Assembly: GCF_932526225.1 (NCBI RefSeq) | Contig: NC_064045.1 | Span: forward strand, 11,258,442-11,322,441 | Length of the DNA stretch: 64,000 nucleotides | Reading direction: 5' to 3' | Source of the DNA: Nematostella vectensis | Lineage: Eukaryota; Cnidaria; Anthozoa; Actiniaria; Edwardsiidae | Shown here: piece after piece, positions 31,911-59,284 of the stretch | Position numbering within the stretch: the stretch's first letter is position 1 | Layout: the number at the start of each line of letters is the position of its first letter | Notes under the pieces: generated by a model | Told to the model about the DNA's origin: nothing | Seen by the model: only the letters and a program-made list of their open reading frames with translations | The model's database searches: none | Position numbers and translations under genes: made by a program

Positions 31911-34900
31911 CGGCTTTATTCCCTGTCAAAAAAAAAAAAAATACAATGAGCGCAAGTTTTTACTTGCGATGAAGTAACAAAATTAAAAACAATTTTGATG
32001 CGAGTTTGGTTGTTTTGAGCTCCTACGCTCGCTTCTAGAGAACATATTGGAAATTACCCAGAAGACCCTGGGGACGAGGTTGCTTCTCACGAACACTAGC
32101 AAGCAGACAAACAGAAAAAAAACTCAAAATTGATATAAAATGAAGTCCCTAAAATACAAGAAATAGAAAAAAATACAGCAACTTTAAGATACAAGAAAAA
32201 GAAACAAATTCAACACCCTTTTACTATATGATATCGGGGAAAATTGAGAACTCTTTGAGATAAAAAAAATATATAAAAACTCGAGTATTTATTCATTCCC
32301 AAAGCTTACCAAACAGTATTTGCTGTTCAATCATTAGATAGTTAATTCAGCTCAGATCTCTTTTTGAGTGGATTGTGGGTGGGATTTTCTTTTCGATACT
32401 GAATTACTTTTTTCCCCGGGTTTTTTTCCTGTTTTCCTGATTAAATACCGGGTTTTTTTTTTTGTTTCTTTTTTCGGTCACTGCTCAATTGAAGCTCATG
32501 ACATTTGCAAAGCCTTGTTTGAAAGTCTAATCAATAGAAGTTTTTTTTTTTAGATACAAAAAAATTCCATTTGAACAATGACTCTCTTGCTCAGTATTAT
32601 ATTGAAACCAGACTTAAATCGGCGCCCAAAAAAATGTGACCCCTCCTTTAAGGACAGCCAAAAAATATGTGCCCCCCCCCCCTAAATCGGCGCCCAAAAA
32701 AACGTAGCCCCCCCTACACATTTGACGCCGCCCCCTCCCCCCCCCCCCCCCAGTAATGAATGACCGCTCCCTAAATATTTTATGGGGAGGTCAGGAGACA
32801 TGCTTCCCGAACTTAGCTCATTTCCCCTCGAATTGTTACATATATAAGATCTAGTCTAATGATCCCCCTCTTCAATGATCTATTCTTTATCACCGGTCAC
32901 CGGTTTTTTTCCCTTTTTTCTTTATGCACTCCCAAACCCCTTGACAAACCATGGCTACACTTTTGACTTTGATCCTGAAAATTGTCACATTCAAGGCATT
33001 TTTACGTGCCTTCCTTGAAACGCAAATTTAAAGACTATTGTTTTCACGCGGTTATTATTTGTACTAAACTGTGATTGGGTGCTTATAACTTGAATGACAA
33101 AATGTACTGCTGATTGGTCAATAAAGCTTCCACATGATGGCCAACCTGATGGCTCAGTGTTCGCAAGCGCAGAGTTGAGTCCGACTTTCGATGGACTCGA
33201 TTTTCGATTATTCTGCTAAACTTTCTGAAATCATTTTTATCTCACTTCTCATATACACAGCGGCAACTATATTGTGTTGGGAAGGGCAAGGCTTACTCAG
33301 AAGGTAAACTATGTAATGTTAAACTGGAAAATTCCGTCGCGCATTTCAAGAAAGTTACCATTTACAATTCTAACGAGGTTTTATTCATGAGGTTACCTCT
33401 TGGTAAAAATACCTCCTAGCTGACTGAATTTATCCTGTTATTATCTATTGTGCCATAAGAAAACATATTTTGTGGGTATATATAAAGGGTATTTTAAGCA
33501 ACAATTACAAAATGCCTTCCAAAACATTTTATGTTTTGTGAAGGTTTTCTCTCTGCAAATTGGTTTACAAACAAAACTAAAATTGTCAAAGGAAATTATC
33601 TTCTCCTAAATATATTGAAATAGGGAAATAAATTTGACGAACAAAAGCTATTTGGAAAACTCAAGTATTGAGTTGTTTGCTAGTTTTCTTAAGGAAATAT
33701 GGTTCACTGCACGCTTTTCCGTCTCGCCGCTTGTTTACTCGCAATGTTACCAAATGCTAAAAATTCATTTTGTTTTAAATTTTGCCTACTTCTCGCGTAC
33801 TGGAAGCCTACGTACAGGTACCATAGGCTCATCGTCTTGAAAAATAATTCGCTAGGTGAGAGAAATCACTGAAAGAAAACAGAACGATGCCTCCTCTGCA
33901 AACTAAAGACAAATATATTTGATTTAACGCACATTTAAAAGACTGAGAGGAGAGTAAAAGCTAGTGTTCTTGTGAAAAGTAGAACACTCAAAAATATCAA
34001 AGTAAATTTGGCTATACTTAGGAAAAGGCGTGGCAGTATTCCTAATCAAAGGGAATGTTTAAAGAAGAAGAGGCGAAAAAACTTCTAATGAACTGTCATG
34101 GTTGAAGCTGTATCAACCATAAAACAATTTGCTTTCTTATCATTGGAGTCTTGAATTCAAGACTCTACAAAGTTATAGATTTTTATCTTCAAAAAGATAA
34201 AAATAAATACAAAACAAGATTTAGACCGTAGAATAGAATTGCTTTCTTAAAAAGCATTTACAAACTAAAATAAATATTTGCTAGCAAAAGGGCCAGAGTA
34301 TCATCTAAATCTGTGCCTTTGGGAGGGGTGACGATTTATTTTGAGCCTGTCACATAATTTTTGGTTAAGTCCTTTTTTATCACAATCAAATGGTTTGTTA
34401 GTTTGAGCTTTTGGTAGTCTAGGCATTACTGGTCTGCGTGGGAGGATTCAGTCACCTGAAGGTATCCACCCCCCTCTTCCTATTTGTTGATAAATTTATC
34501 ACGTGATAGATGGACTATATACTGATACATTATGTTTAATGAGATGATCTGTACTTCCAGTACTTTTGAAATCTGCCGTTTTCCACATGTCATTGCTGGT
34601 TGCATCATATAATACCAGGGATTTACTGATTCTTATAAAGGAGCATTGGATGCAAATATGAAGAGTTTAATAAAAAGAAATACTACCATGCTTAAAATAT
34701 AATAGTCAATTGATGTTGTCATTCTAGGATCCCCCCCCTTGTTGTTTGTCTCACCCAGGTACTCATGGGGGTAGTGTAGGTTTTTATGGGTTGAGCAGAT
34801 GATTCGTCTGAGCAAAGGTGGTCTACATAGGTACATACACCATACATATGTATTAACATCAGTGTGGAGGGGGGACTGGGGGGAGGTGGGTTAGCTACCT

Positions 34901-36013
34901 GTTAGGCTAAGCACAGCCTTTGCTCACCTAACACAGGCAGCTCATACTTTTTTTAAAAAATTTGTTAAAATGGAGAAAGTCCTAATATTCGTCTGAGGAG
35001 ATTTTGATCGGCTGCCAGTGTTGGACACATAAAATTGTCTGTTCGTGGGTTTATTGGGGTTCAGCTAGCCATTAGGCATAGACGGCCACCTAAGGACAAT
35101 CGGAAATTCCTTTTGGAATGGTTTGGACACGAAAATACTCATTTCGGCTCGTGTGCTTTGGGTAGTCTTCTTGGGGTTGGAGAATTAAACGGCTTTCATG
35201 GGACTTGAATTTGTGGCACGGTACCCTATTTAGGAGCACAATATTTTCCGAATAAGTCTGTGATGGTAAATCTTTTAAGAACATTTTTAATGGCTCAAGT
35301 ATTAGTTGAACTAGGTGCTTCCCGTACAAACATTCAAGTATTTTTTTATGCTACAATTTCAAGTCCATGAATTCCAGTACTATAGTTATAAGTAAGTTCA
35401 GCATAGCTTGCGACTATAGCCAATCCGATATAATTTACATCGTTCCTTGGTCTATCATTTTTTGCGAGCTCGAGGCATTTGCATTTTTCCGAATCTATTT
35501 TGGACATAAAGAAAAAAAAAGGAATTTCCGAATTTTACCGAATCTATTTTTTGGACAAAAGAAAAAAAGGTGACAAATGGAATAGGCATGTGGCTTTATA
35601 TAGTGCAACTGACAAATTGTCAGTTTATCGTAGTGTCCAAAAAATGGTTGGCGCCAGCGATAAAGGGCGTTTACTTTTTCAAGCATCCCTGGTTTTGGAA
35701 TCTTTGGCGAGTAGGCGTTAGTTGTTGTTTGGTGAAGACGCCGACAACAGTGGTGGATCATCGACGTAAGGCACGACATTGCAGACACAAGTAGCATTTT
35801 ACTAGGCGTGACAGGCTTCTAGGCTTAAAGTTTTGATGATTTTCACGCTGCACCAATGTTGTGGCATGTCTAGATCTAAATCTGGATAATCGAGAAATAT
35901 GTAAAAGAAAAAAAAACAAGGTGGTATAGATACTGATAATCCATCGACTCCAGATTTCGCATTACGCGTGGTTACCGTGGTCGCCATCTATCTGCCCGTC
36001 ACCTAATGACATC

Positions 36014-36352
36014 AGGGACCTCAAGCAACGACGACGGCAACGTGGACGACGACGGAAGAAAACAGTGGAGTTTAATTCAGAATTAAATAGCAGCACGTGA
36101 AAATACGTTCTGTCTGATGCATTTCAGCCGTTTCCATAAAACCACAACGTAAAAAAATCTAAATTTCACGGTCAATTGAGGACGCGGACGTTTGCATTTA
36201 ACCACGTTCGCTACTTTAGAAATAATGTCCTTAGTTTATTTTTATCTATCTCTGACTAATATTTTGCTAATTCCATTGTAATTAAATTATCGAACACATC
36301 TTTTTCGATCTCGTTGTCTTAGCCGTCACCGTCGTCCTTGCTTAAGGTCCCT
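36014..36352. mobile_element. MITE with AGGGACCT ends, copy 2
   Basis: The termini AGGGACCTCAAGCAACGACG and the complement AGGGACCTTAAGCAAGGACG form inverted repeats of about 24 bp. ATC lies on both sides (36011-36013 and 36353-36355), suggesting a 3-bp target duplication. It is inverted relative to copy 1 at 20451-20744 and more complete at both ends. Confidence 0.85.
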
Positions 36353-36649
36353 ATCGTACGACAAGGGGTGCAACAAGATGGTCACGTAATGTATGGTGTC
36401 ATCAGGGACGTAAAACATAACGATTACTTCAAAAGAAACATTCATATCTTATGATAGAAACATAGTTTGACAACCAAACTTGGTAGAAGTCATGTACGTG
36501 ACCAACGAGATAGTCATGTAATGTGTGACGTCATTATGATCAATTTTGTGGGTTTGAGCTTCGCCTTCAGGCATTGCCTTTGGCGATCATTTCGACAATT
36601 TTCTCTTAGCAATCTGAATGGATTTCTCCAAGAACCTTTAGCTATCCAA

Positions 36650-37400
36650 ACCATCTATGCCATCGTTTTGGTTGCCCAGAGCCCTTTTTGGTCATCTTTT
36701 TGGTAACTCTAACACCATGTTGGCCATCTTTTTGGCTGCCCCAAGACCTCCCTTGGCCATCTTTTTTGTTGAACAAGGCCATCTTTGCCATTTTTTGGTT
36801 GCTCCAATACCTTTTTGGCCATCTGTTTGGTTGGCCAAGACTATCTTTGGTTGCTCCAAGACCTTTTTGGCAATCTTTTTAGTTGCTCTAAGACCATCTT
36901 TGCATTTTTTTTTAGTTGACCAAGACCATCTTTTGGTTGCTCCAAGATCTTTTGGGCCATCTTTTTGGTTGAACAAGGCCATCTTTGGCATCTTTTTGGT
37001 TGCTCCAATACCTTTTTGGCCATCTGTTAGGTTGACCAAGACCATCTTTTGGTTGCTCCAAGACCATCTTTGGTTGCTCCAAGACCTTTTTGGCAATTTT
37101 TTTGGTTGACCAAGGCCATCTTTTTGGTTGCTCTAAGACCATCCTTGACCATCTTTTTGGTTGCTCCAAGACCTTTTTTGCCATCTTTTTGGTTGACCAA
37201 GGCCATCTTTTTGGTTGCTCCAAGACCTTTTTAACCATCTTTTTGGTTGACCAAGACCATCCTTGACCATTGGTTGCTCCAAGACCTTTTTTTGCCATCT
37301 TTTTTGGTTGACCAAGCCATCTTTTTGGTTGCTCCAAGACCTTTTTTGAAATCTGGTTGACCAAGGCCATCTTTTTTGTTGCTTCATGATCTTATTGGTC
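36650..37400. repeat. Irregular tandem repeat of TTGGTTG(A/C)(C/T)CAA words
   Basis: Words such as GCCATCTTTTTGGTTGACCA and GGTTGCTCCAAGACCTTTTT alternate with variable spacing over about 750 bp. Several frames stay open on both strands (Lys/Gln/Pro/Trp-rich on the minus strand), which I read as repeat artefacts. TTGGTTGACCAA is itself nearly palindromic. Confidence 0.8.
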
Positions 37401-37888
37401 ATCGTTTTGGTTGCTCTTGTGCATTGAAGACTTATTGGCGATATCTTTGGTCCAAAGAGTTTTGTTTTGCGATTATTTATTTTCTTTTTTTTTGTCTGTA
37501 ATATATTCATTTAGGCAATGCCAAAAGGCGGAACTCCATACAATTTCATTTAATAAGGTTTGCAACTGCTTTTGGCATTATCGAGGACGAGACATATCAC
37601 GTGATTACTTCGTTGAGGTCCGTGACACCCTTATCTTTTGAGATTGACACATCGAGTGACCACCTAGTTGAACCCATGTCATCTACCAAGCTTGTTTGTC
37701 TGATCGTGGTTCTATATGTGGTTGCTTTTTATGACTTTATGTGTTTGTTTATGACGTCACATTGAATGAATATCTCGTTGCACATCCCGACTTGAAATCT
37801 ACCAAGTTTGGTTTTCATACGATGTCATTTGTTGACGGACACTTGAAAACATTTTGAATGGTCTTTTAAGACCAATTACTTAAAAGTA

Positions 37889-38141
37889 ATGCTCCGTGTA
37901 AGAACTAGTGGGAAATCCCATTTGTCCTGAGGCAAAAAGCTTTATCATAGCTTTTCCCGAAAAAGGATCCTTTTTATACCAAACATGCATGCAGGACATA
38001 TAGCAAAAAAGTAAGATTTTGAAGAAATTGCGTGAAACATGACCTTTGCTTAGCCAATCAAATTTCTAGAATAAACAAAGGCATTTTTTGACATGCCAGC
38101 GTGCATTTGTCGTTGGGTTGTCTAGTTCTTACACGGAGCAT
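37889..38141. mobile_element. MITE with perfect 20-bp inverted repeats
   Basis: ATGCTCCGTGTAAGAACTAG at 37889-37908 and its exact complement at 38122-38141 bound a 253-bp element without coding capacity. The outer flanks are A/T-rich (AAAAGTA and ACTTAAAA), so the target duplication cannot be fixed. Confidence 0.88.
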
Positions 38142-38365
38142 AACTTAAAAAGAAAAATTTTGACCAGTCAATTTTTAACTGCTCCCAAAAACATGGTCGA
38201 AGTTGTATCCATGCATTTTCAGGTTGCTACAATGTTGTCTATGTGATTAGTTTGTTTCGTTTGGCTAACCTGTCCCAGATTAGAACTGGAACAAAATTGA
38301 GGTTTTTACTTTGGTGGGATGCTAAAAAGTTCCACTAGAGGTTTTTTTCCTCGGCAAAAACAACC

Positions 38366-38447
38366 CAAACCTCAGTAGTGTAAGAGAGCATACGTGGCCG
38401 TGTTAAAGTCGCGTGGACTGGGTGCGATTCCCAGCTGGGGTGTTGTT
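38366..38447 (+). repeat. tRNA-like (SINE-type) sequence
   Basis: CTCAGTAGTGTAAGAGAGC resembles a tRNA D-arm/A-box, and CTGGGTGCGATTCCCAG forms a five-pair T-arm with a TGCGATT loop (B-box-like). The 5' side does not pair properly with the 3' CTGGGGT acceptor strand, so a functional tRNA is unlikely. A SINE head or tRNA pseudogene is more probable. Confidence 0.45.
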
Positions 38448-38584
38448 AAAGGCCTACTATTACGAATTTCAAAAATCCATCAAGCCTACAGCAGAACATT
38501 TGCACGACTAAACGGATAAAAGGGAAATTGGCAACTGACAATCTTGGTAAGACAAGACAATGGTAGCTAGAGAATGTGCGAGTG

Positions 38585-39710
38585 AAACACATCTAGAATA
38601 CGGGTTTCACCAAATTTTAAGAACATGCACAAAAAAAAATATTTTAGTCCTGATCGCTATTGATCAATAGAAGCAACAATAGTGTACTTCTCCTCCTAAT
38701 AATTCATTGGCTAAGAACAAATTCAGCCTTAATATGCTCCAAAAATAAGACGTTCAATGTATCCATACTAAATTCCCAATTTTGTTTGATAGAGACCAAG
38801 ACCAATGCCGAGACCAAGACCCAATGTACACCTGATTGAAACCAATGGAAGCCGCGCCTTCGTGTTTAAAGCATATGAGTGCTAAGAAAATCGTTGAAGC
38901 TGGAAAAAAGAGGGATTCACACAGTGCCGAATGGCATTCTATTAACTGTTAGTAAATTGAATTTTAGGTTAGGTACGATTAAGGATCGGGTTATGGGTGG
39001 ATATATTTAGGGGTGGGGCAGGGTGCGTCCCGTGATGGGACGGACTGGAAAGCACAAGAGAAAGAAAACCCTCTCACTTGAGATACCAAGCTCGAGAAAA
39101 GTCCCAGAGACAGGACTCGAACCTGGTACACAGTGGTGAGAGGCCAGCGCGCTAACACACTTAGCCACCCGCGCTTCCAGACACAGGCTCTGAACGAGTT
39201 AGTCTATTTATCATACGCGGGAAGACCTAATGAGCAATCAGTCAATAGCTCGCATTCATCTGTATGGTTTTCAAAATCCCATGAAATACTTTTTAGTTTT
39301 AGTACACTCAATGGTCACTTTTTAGACAACACCAAAATATGTGAAGTTTCCATAAGATTTTGTTACTAAACTATTGAGACTGTCCCTTACTGATCATGAA
39401 TGTAGATTAATAAGAACGCCTAATTTTCAGTTGAGCCGTTCTTATTTTTGGGACATTTTAAGGCTGAATACGTTCTTAAATTTTAGAATATAATAACCGA
39501 TGAATTATTAGGAAGTTATTAGGAAGAGAATTACACTAATAATCAATAGCAATAATAAGGCAGTTACTATGAGCAGAATTTGATTCTGCATTTTAGAATG
39601 CATCAGGACTAAAAAAGGGAATTTTTTTTTTGCTTTCTCAGCCTCGGCATGTTCTTAAAATTTTGTGAAATCTCAGGCTGGAAAAAAAGGTTCTTATAAA
39701 GAGTGTAATC
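38585..39710. mobile_element. Element with about 200-bp inverted arms split by a SINE-like insert
   Basis: Left arm, about 38585-38765: CACCAAATTTTAAGAACATG, TTTTAGTCCTGATCG, ATTCAGCCTTAATATG, CCAAAAATAAGA. Right arm, about 39430-39705: the same words in inverted order. The middle (about 38770-39400) holds a tRNA-derived sequence at 39000-39180. It has no transposase frame. It could be one long-TIR element or two opposed copies. Confidence 0.6.
39005..39180 (-). mobile_element. tRNA-derived SINE-like element
   Basis: On the minus strand, GCGGGTGGCTAAGTGTGTTA gives an A-box and CCAGGTTCGAGTCCTG a T-arm with a canonical B-box (GGTTCGAGTCC). The tail then continues through CTTTCCAGTCCGTCCCATCA. 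The tRNA-like head is at 39178-39112 and the tail runs toward 39005. The cloverleaf is imperfect, so it is called SINE-like rather than a tRNA gene. Confidence 0.65.
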
Positions 39711-39897
39711 AGTCTTGATTTTGTTTTTGATTTTTTTTTGTTAGTGAGCACGTTTAGTCGCCTTACAACATCAACCACCTTGATGTCATTTAAGGGAGGT
39801 AGGGGATAACATCTCGATCACAACACTTTTAAGGTAAGAACAAAAATACTCGAGGGAAACAGCGATTTCGAATGGTAATTTATTTTACATTCTTCTA

Positions 39898-44593
<4,696 letters not shown>

Positions 44594-45352
44594 CTTGCCT
44601 GCCAAAAGGAATTTACAATCGACAAGATTATAACTTCGATACAACACTTAATATGGTACGAAATATGAAATTTCTGAGACATACGGGAAGAATATTTATT
44701 CTAGTTTTATACTATGCTATAAAATTGAGAATTTAACGATAGATGGTTTAGATGGATTGGGATATCTACAGATGATTTTTATACCTGGTGGAGGTTCTAC
44801 CAAAGAGAGAGAGAGAGAGAAATAAGACTAGACCATAATATGTGGGGCCAGCCTCGCTCTCACGCTAGTTCCAGTCTTACGCGTCCATCTCCCTTGTTTA
44901 TTCGAAAGAGGTTGCTAGCGGTGCTAATTTGTTATTGTGCCTCAAAAGAACGCATGGGAATTGTTAAATTCTTTATTATGCTCGATTCTACAGCATGGAA
45001 TTGGAATGGATTTTGCAAGAAATTTAAGATCTGGAAATAGGAAGGGAAGCTTTTCGTGAATTATTTTGGCGCCAAATCTATCTTCAGTGATATTGGCCAC
45101 TCGTCTCTAGAAAAGGGAAGCATTGTTTACATCCTTAGTGGCGTTGAAAAGCGTGCAAAGCCGTAATTAAGGATTCGAATGAACTACCCAGATTGTTCAA
45201 TTTATTATATTGGTGTTTATTTTTGTGGTTATGCTGATCTAAAGTTTTTTTTCAATCAGAATATAAGTTGTTTTAGTTTACCTTCGGCGTTCTAGAACTA
45301 AATCATTCCAATTTAAGTGCTGGGTACATTAGCTTTGGAGTACTGATCAACG
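44594..45352. promoter_or_regulatory. Head-to-head region between RPS15A and the EML fusion gene
   Basis: The start codons lie about 760 bp apart and face away from each other. On the minus strand a CT-rich stretch ending in a donor (CTCTCTTTG/GTAGAA, 44822-44801) would make a terminal-oligopyrimidine leader exon for RPS15A. A second candidate is CCTCTTTCG...GACGC/GTAAGA at 44911-44881, less likely because it brings an upstream ATG. The EML leader is not resolved. Confidence 0.4.
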
Positions 45353-55538
<10,186 letters not shown>

Positions 55539-56279
55539 ACACGAAGAAACGTTAACAATATTGAGCGGATAGACGCTGCTAAAACGGGACAACCTTCTTC
55601 TACGAGCGTGGGAGACCCTGGGAACAAGACCTTTGCGACACGTGACGCACAGCGCCACTGAATGTTAAATATTGGATGTCAGTTATCGAGACTTTATGAC
55701 TGGGATTCCAAAGATATAGTTCAAATCGCGAACGTTAGAGTGGCTCTTGCACGGTTAAAGAGTGATTTTAGCGTTTTTTTAGGAAAACAGAGAACACTCA
55801 AAATCATGCAAAAATAATTCAGGTTCATTGAATGACCTTATCAATGCAATATTGTGGTTTATTTTTTAGTGCAAGCGTACAAGCGCCCCTTTTTGTGATA
55901 TTATCGTTTCTTATGCTCATATCGTTTAAAAGTTGTATACATTTATATAATATGTAACACAATCTACGGGCTACTAAAAGATGGCCCGATCACCTGGGGC
56001 CTTAACATTTAATTGATACAGGGGAATTAGTCAACAGAGTATTTTAATTGTAGTTAGAACATTGGCATATTTAATTCATACTCGATATTTATAAAGCTAA
56101 TCGAACTAATTTAATACTTTTTAAAATAAATCTAAACAAACGTAGATTGAAAAATCTTTATTGAAGGGATTGTGTATTTCTAGAAAAGATTTTCCCCCCT
56201 TCCCCCTTAGCCTTCTGCCGCCAGGGGTAGTTGTCGTTCCCAAATCCCTCCCACAACCCGAGGACGGCTTCTTCCCTTT

Positions 56280-56440
56280 CGTCAAAAGATGGCCTGTGTG
56301 GTAAGCCATGATGCCTGTGTGGTAAGCCATGATGCCTGTGTGGTAAGCCATGATGCCTGTGTGGTAAGCCATGATGCCTGTGTGGTAAGCCATGATGCCT
56401 GTGTGGTAAGCCATGATGCCTGTGTGGTAAGCCATTTTTT
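56280..56440. repeat. 21-bp tandem repeat, seven copies
   Basis: The unit GCCTGTGTGGTAAGCCATGA(T) is nearly perfect. It stays open in frame on both strands (ACVVSHD and MAYHTGI types), so the frames here are artefacts. It lies about 150 bp beyond the poly(A) signal of the EML gene. Confidence 0.93.
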
Positions 56441-56965
56441 TCCTTATGATACCTATGACTGCGCACCCCTTCCCCCCTCTCTTGGCGGCAAACGTAGGTC
56501 ATTTCTTATTAAGGAATCTTCAAATACTATGCTTTTTCCATATAATACCTATGACTGCGCACCCCCCCCCCCCCCCCCCCCCCACCTCTCATGGTGGCAA
56601 AAGTGGGTCATTTCTTACTAAGGAATCTTCAAGTACTGTGCTTTTTCCATATGATACCTATGACTGCGCACCCCCCTTCCGCCAATCCTGGGAGCGCGTC
56701 TTCACTGAGTTGGCCACATTGGCTTACCAACTTGGAATTGTTTACTATTTTATGTGTTCTGTCGCGCTTACAATACTGGTTCTATGGCTTATCATTCTTT
56801 ATTTTCGTCAAAGGCAGCGGCTTTAAAGCAGATATTATTGCACGCCCTGCGACTCGGGTGTTCTGTCGCGCTTACAATACTGGTTCTATGGCTTATCATT
56901 CTTTATTTTCGTCAAAGGCAGCGGTTTTTAAGCAGATATTATTGCACGCCCTGCGACTCGGGTGA
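56440..56965. repeat. Two further tandem duplications
   Basis: About 100-bp units with TGATACCTATGACTGCGCAC and GGTCATTTCTTA(T/C)TAAGGAA occur three times (56446-56680, with a C run at 56563-56583). A 110-bp unit starting TGTTCTGTCGCGCTTACAAT is present twice (about 56755-56963). No gene is supported. Confidence 0.8.
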
Positions 56966-57975
56966 TCGGGTGATTTTTTCTTGCCCGCATCATTTCGCAA
57001 GTACCTTTATCCTGAACTTGCTGAGGCACTAGTCCATGCCTTTGCATTAATAGCGGCCACCCGCCTTTGAGTGTAGGGTTGAGCATTTCAACAGGTTGAT
57101 GTATGTAGGGCATTGACATTCGAGATATGACTGTTTGAATCGGGGACACAAAGAGCGAAATATGTTTGTGGAGTTCCCCTTTCTTCGTTGTTAAGTAGTC
57201 CTTGCTAGGTGGTACCCGCTAACTACGTCCACCATGACATTTGGTGATTGGTGAACAATTCTTGGTCTCGAGAAAGATCACCTTTTATCGGGGTCCTTCT
57301 GAGCGAGCGAACCGGTACAATTTTCATATGTTATCACCCATGGCCTGACCCATGCATAAGTGTATTTTTCGCAAAGCAAAGAGTCTAAAAGCCGACATTT
57401 CTGACACAACTAAATGACGTTCTTATTAGCGAGGGAGAAGCGGGACATTTTATTTCAAAAATCGAATAATACCGCGGTGCTAGCCATATGCGGAAACACG
57501 GCGGTAAAATGGTTTTCAAAACCCCGTGCAACAAAATGTAATTGTTAAAGTGTAATAGTCAAGCCATAACAAAGGAGAACAAAGAAATTATAGTGTGTTA
57601 TCTAGTACTGTACTAAATAAAATAGTATTTCACGGGTATTTTTGAAAACCACTCTATTTCAGGGCTCTAAGTGATGTTTTAGGTATCGAGCACCGCTTGA
57701 ATTGTGTATTGTTCCTTTGTCGGTATAAGTGCGCCCGAATTTTCACCACACAACTTGGTACGTTTTAGAATCTGGCAATCCGAACGTTTTTTTTTTCTTC
57801 TAAAAATCCGAAATTTTTAACCAGGATATCGGTCAGGTAAGGGCGCCAGAAAGCCCGACACACTAGGCGATTTTGTTCGCTCACGTAACAAGCGAATTCA
57901 CACTACGGAGATAAGCCATATCAGTGCAGTCAATGCAAAAAAATGCTTTGCAGTAACTAGCCACCTCAAAGCACA
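56966..57975. other. Intergenic, nothing identified
   Basis: About 1 kb of unique-looking AT-rich sequence, with no frame over about 70 codons and no repeat or RNA that I can support. Confidence 0.4.
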
Positions 57976-59284
57976 TGCTCTTATACATTCATATTAAAAG
58001 CCGTACCACTCTTATACATTCATATTAAAAGCCGCACCACTCTTATACATTCATATTAAAAGCCGTACCACTCTTATACATTCATATTAAAAGCCGCACC
58101 ACTCTTATACATTCATATTAAAAGCCGCACCACTCTTATACATTCATATTAAAAGCCGTACCACTCTTATACATTCATATTAAAAGCCGAACCACTCTTA
58201 TACATTCATATTAAAAGCCGTACCACTCTTATACATTCATATTAAAATCCGTACCACTCTTATACATTCATATTAAAAGCCGCACCACTCTTATACATTC
58301 ATATTAAAAGCCGTACCACTCTTATACATTCATATTAAAAGCCGTACCACTCTTATACATTCATATTAAAAGCCGCACCACTCTTATACATTCATATTAA
58401 AAGCCGTACCACTCTTATACATTCATATTAAAAGCCGCACCACTCTTATACATTCATATTAAAAGCCGCACCACTCTTATACATTCATATTAAAAGCCGT
58501 TCCACTCTTATACATTCATATTAAAAGGCCGTACCACTCTTATACATTCATATTAAAAGCCGTACCACTCTTATACATTCATATTAAAAGCCGTACCACT
58601 CTTATACGTTCATATTAAAAGCCGTACCACTCTTATACATTCATATTAAAAGCCGTACCACTCTTATACATTCATATTAAAAGCCGTACCACTCTTATAC
58701 ATTCATATTAAAAGCCGCACCACTCTTATACATTCATATTAAAAGCCGTACCACTCTTATACATTCATATTAAAAGCCGCACCACTCTTATACATTCATA
58801 TTAAAAGCCGAACCACTCTTATACATTCATATTAAAAGCCGTTCCACTCTTATACATTCATATTAAAAGGCCGTACCACTCTTATACATTCATATTAAAA
58901 GCCGTACCACTCTTATACATTCATATTAAAAGCCGTACCACTCTTATACATTCATATTAAAAGCTGTACCACTCTTATACATTCATATTAAAAGCCGTTC
59001 CACTCTTATACATTCATATTAAAAGCCGTTCCACTCTTATACATTCATATTAAAAGCCGTACCACTCTTATACATTCATATTAAAAGCCGTACCACTCTT
59101 ATACATTCATATTAAAAGCCGTTCCACTCTTATACATTCATATTAAAAGCCGTACCACTCTTATACATTCATATTAAAAGGCCGTACCACTCTTATACAT
59201 TCATATTAAAAGGCCGTACCACTCTTATACATTCATATTAAAAGGCGTACCACTCTTATACATTCATATTAAAAGCCGTACCAG
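57976..59284. repeat. 31-bp satellite-like array, about 42 copies
   Basis: The unit CCACTCTTATACATTCATAT(TAAAAGCCGTA) is repeated with very few changes (GTA/GCA/GTT/GAA endings, occasional extra G). High identity along the array indicates recent expansion or homogenisation. It ends abruptly at the GC-rich island. Confidence 0.96.

Larger units (their letters stand above)
30969..39897. other. About 9 kb without a supported gene
   Basis: The stretch holds dispersed repeats, MITEs, SINE-like tRNA-derived sequences and an irregular repeat, listed separately. Between 32.2 and 35.9 kb I see only AT-rich sequence with homopolymer runs (C run near 32670-32760) and short unsupported frames. A candidate upstream exon of the 30.0-31.0 kb gene could lie here, but none is convincing. 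Confidence 0.5.

Noticed and set aside
35090-35329. 79-codon minus-strand frame
   Set aside because: Protein-like at first glance, but no recognisable family, splice signals or neighbouring exons.
36650-37510. Several overlapping Lys/Gln/Pro-rich frames on both strands
   Set aside because: They follow an irregular repeat. All frames are open because the repeat lacks stop words, and there are no conserved starts or splice context.
38366-39180. Functional tRNA genes
   Set aside because: A- and B-box-like sequences are present but the acceptor stems do not close; they fit tRNA-derived SINEs better.
44801-44911. Exact RPS15A transcription start
   Set aside because: Two CT-rich candidates with donors exist and sequence alone cannot choose between them, so only the region is annotated.
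56121-56621. Frames encoding MAYHTGI or ACVVSHD repeats
   Set aside because: 21-bp tandem repeat.
57976-59284. CRISPR-like array
   Set aside because: Direct repeats have no unique spacers and the genome is animal; it is a satellite.
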